Shown here: one piece after another, positions 34,892-36,019 of the stretch
Layout: the number at the start of each line of letters is the position of its first letter
Position numbering within the stretch: position 1 is the first letter of the stretch
DNA from: an uncultured bacterium
Lineage (GTDB): Bacteria; Bacteroidota; Bacteroidia; Chitinophagales; Chitinophagaceae
Assembly (NCBI GenBank): GCA_903920455.1
Contig: CAIXLY010000051.1
Location: 1 to 36,019, forward strand
Length of the DNA stretch: 36,019 nt
Direction of reading: 5' to 3'
Translations under genes and position numbers: made by a program
The notes under the pieces: generated by a model
The model's database searches: none
Seen by the model: only the letters and a program-made list of their open reading frames with translations
What the model was told of the DNA's origin: nothing

Positions 34892-36019
34892 TCACTGCCC
34901 AACTATCTTTTCCAGCAACTCCATTGGCAATTCATGTGTTGGATTAAATTGTTTGCTTTCGATGTACATCAGCAAACTTGATTTCAGCTGTCTTGCCGCT
35001 GGTCGGTTTTCAATGTCAGTGCTAAGATCCAAAGCACAGATTAATAATTTGCCTTCCCCTACACGCGTCTCAAATACCAATCCCAATTTGTAGTTGCGTT
35101 CATAATTATCAATCATCTGAACAATAGGCTTGTAATCCTGAGGAGCCTCGTTCAATACAATTGACTTTGATCTGTTAAACTTATCATTCCATTCATGAGA
35201 GGCTTGATCCCCAGCAATAAAATAGGATGTCTGGGCGGTATACCTTCCAAGCAGATCCGCCCATTGCCAATCACTCTGTTCTTCAGTGGGAAAGGAAGCA
35301 AGTGCAGGATGCCGGGGATCACACAAAATACTCAAGGTGCCAATTTGATTAAATAGCCTCATGTTCCAAAATGCTGGCATGTAAGAGCCTGGAATAGCGC
35401 TCTTGCCTTTCTCCACAGGGGGAAATTGCCGCAGTTCATCAGGGCCCATGAATGAATTTTTTATTTCATATAAACCCTCTTCCGGAGAAGTGAACAACAA
35501 AACATTTTCACCCTTATCCAGGGCGGCCTTAGTGTCATCATCAAATGCATGAGCAATGCGTACTTGAGTAGAAATATTATTTTGCCTAGACGGATACACC
35601 CAAATATTCCAACTGTTTGAAGTGCCTGCACAACTTATAGTAACAACGAGTCTCTTTGCTTCTTTAATTTCTTTTAATGAAGCACTGATTTGCCCTAATT
35701 GATTAACCCTACCTGTTACTATTTCTCTAGACTTAAAAACTCCTGATGCAATAATGCCATTCCCTTCGTCTTCGATTTTCCATTTTGCATCAGACCACAA
35801 ATTTTTAGGTGCATAATGCGATATCTCTGCCTGGGCAAGAAAAGTTTCATCAGTTGTATATATTCTTTTCGGCATCCGCAACAAACAAACAGTTGGACCA
35901 CAAAATCGTCTGAACTCTTCAGGTGCAATAAATCCCTTTGAATCCCAAAAGGCATCAAGCCATCCGATAATTGCAGCGCCTTCCCCGGTAAAATCTCTTG
36001 CATCCACTATGCTGAAACC
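34892..36019 (-). CDS. C-terminal part of a GH2-like glycosidase, 5' cut by window
   Basis: The reading frame is open to the right edge, so the start lies beyond the window; the GTG at 36007 is internal (GFSIVDARDFTGEG). About 375 residues are present. The part around FWDSKGFIAPEEFRRFCGPTVCLLRMPKR is the end of the GH2 catalytic barrel in large Bacteroidota beta-galactosidase/sugar-binding proteins. What follows is beta-rich (TDETFLAQAEISHYA; KWKIEDEGNGIIASGVF) and ends in a globular domain (EGKLLICALDLSTDIENRPAARQLKSSLLMYI) seen at the C-terminus of such enzymes. The active-site residues would be upstream, so activity cannot be judged. Confidence 0.75.
   Translation of the reverse strand, partial: GFSIVDARDFTGEGAAIIGWLDAFWDSKGFIAPEEFRRFCGPTVCLLRMPKRIYTTDETFLAQAEISHYAPKNLWSDAKWKIEDEGNGIIASGVFKSREIVTGRVNQLGQISASLKEIKEAKRLVVTISCAGTSNSWNIWVYPSRQNNISTQVRIAHAFDDDTKAALDKGENVLLFTSPEEGLYEIKNSFMGPDELRQFPPVEKGKSAIPGSYMPAFWNMRLFNQIGTLSILCDPRHPALASFPTEEQSDWQWADLLGRYTAQTSYFIAGDQASHEWNDKFNRSKSIVLNEAPQDYKPIVQMIDNYERNYKLGLVFETRVGEGKLLICALDLSTDIENRPAARQLKSSLLMYIESKQFNPTHELPMELLEKIVGQ

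Overview
The window looks like a chromosomal stretch from a Bacteroidota species, probably of the Chitinophagales/Sphingobacteriia type. The evidence is: Sec signal peptides ending in ...AQ or ...SQ; a secreted protein with a type IX secretion (T9SS) C-terminal domain (VYPNP motif); small families typical of the phylum (DUF5009, Dabb, DUF6526, SIMPL); AT-rich, AAA-rich leaders without strong Shine-Dalgarno motifs; and promoters of the Bacteroidota TTTG-N19-TAnnTTTG type, seen best in front of tRNA-Phe. No insertion sequence, integrase, CRISPR array or plasmid function is visible. The exact genus cannot be read from the sequence.

Layout. 1-6520: end of a phosphodiester-glycosidase-like gene, then a minus-strand glycan unit (Dabb protein, GH95 alpha-L-fucosidase, DUF5009 membrane acyltransferase) and a separate ftsH. 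6521-7148: tRNA-Phe with promoter and terminator. 7149-14128: a plus-strand sulfur-oxidation block (TauE/SafE exporter, persulfide dioxygenase with two rhodanese domains, single-domain rhodanese, outer-membrane porin-like protein, TsdA-type dihaem cytochrome, SoxB-like metallohydrolase). 14243-19979: an APC permease, a DUF1295 membrane protein, an ATP-grasp ligase, an ATP-grasp ligase fused to a SET methyltransferase domain, and a SIMPL protein. 20017-20325: tRNA-Leu(CAG) with two intrinsic terminators and a short copy of its 3' end. 20514-24977: four consecutive genes for secreted, repeat-rich proteins, three of them resembling phage tail fibres. 25001-28798 (minus): Gfo/Idh/MocA oxidoreductase and katG. 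28956-36019: DUF6526 protein, a small unknown gene with a flavin reductase, a CAP-domain protein, a CBM9-like protein, a LonB/LonC-type protease, and the C-terminal part of a GH2-like glycosidase.

How the genes may work together. The sulfur block makes a coherent pathway: persulfide is oxidised to sulfite, rhodaneses exchange sulfane sulfur to and from thiosulfate, TauE/SafE can export sulfite, TsdA couples thiosulfate to tetrathionate, and the SoxB-like enzyme may release sulfate. A Crp/Fnr-type palindrome sits in front of both the first gene and tsdA at almost the same distance from a -7-like element, suggesting shared redox or nutrient control.

The most unusual part is the pair at 16552-19124. 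An ATP-grasp ligase overlaps by 4 bp with a second ATP-grasp domain that carries a complete SET domain with an intact post-SET zinc site. Together with an amino-acid permease and a DUF1295 membrane protein it looks like an uncharacterised pathway that ligates and methylates an amino acid, peptide or protein substrate. No substrate can be named from the sequence.
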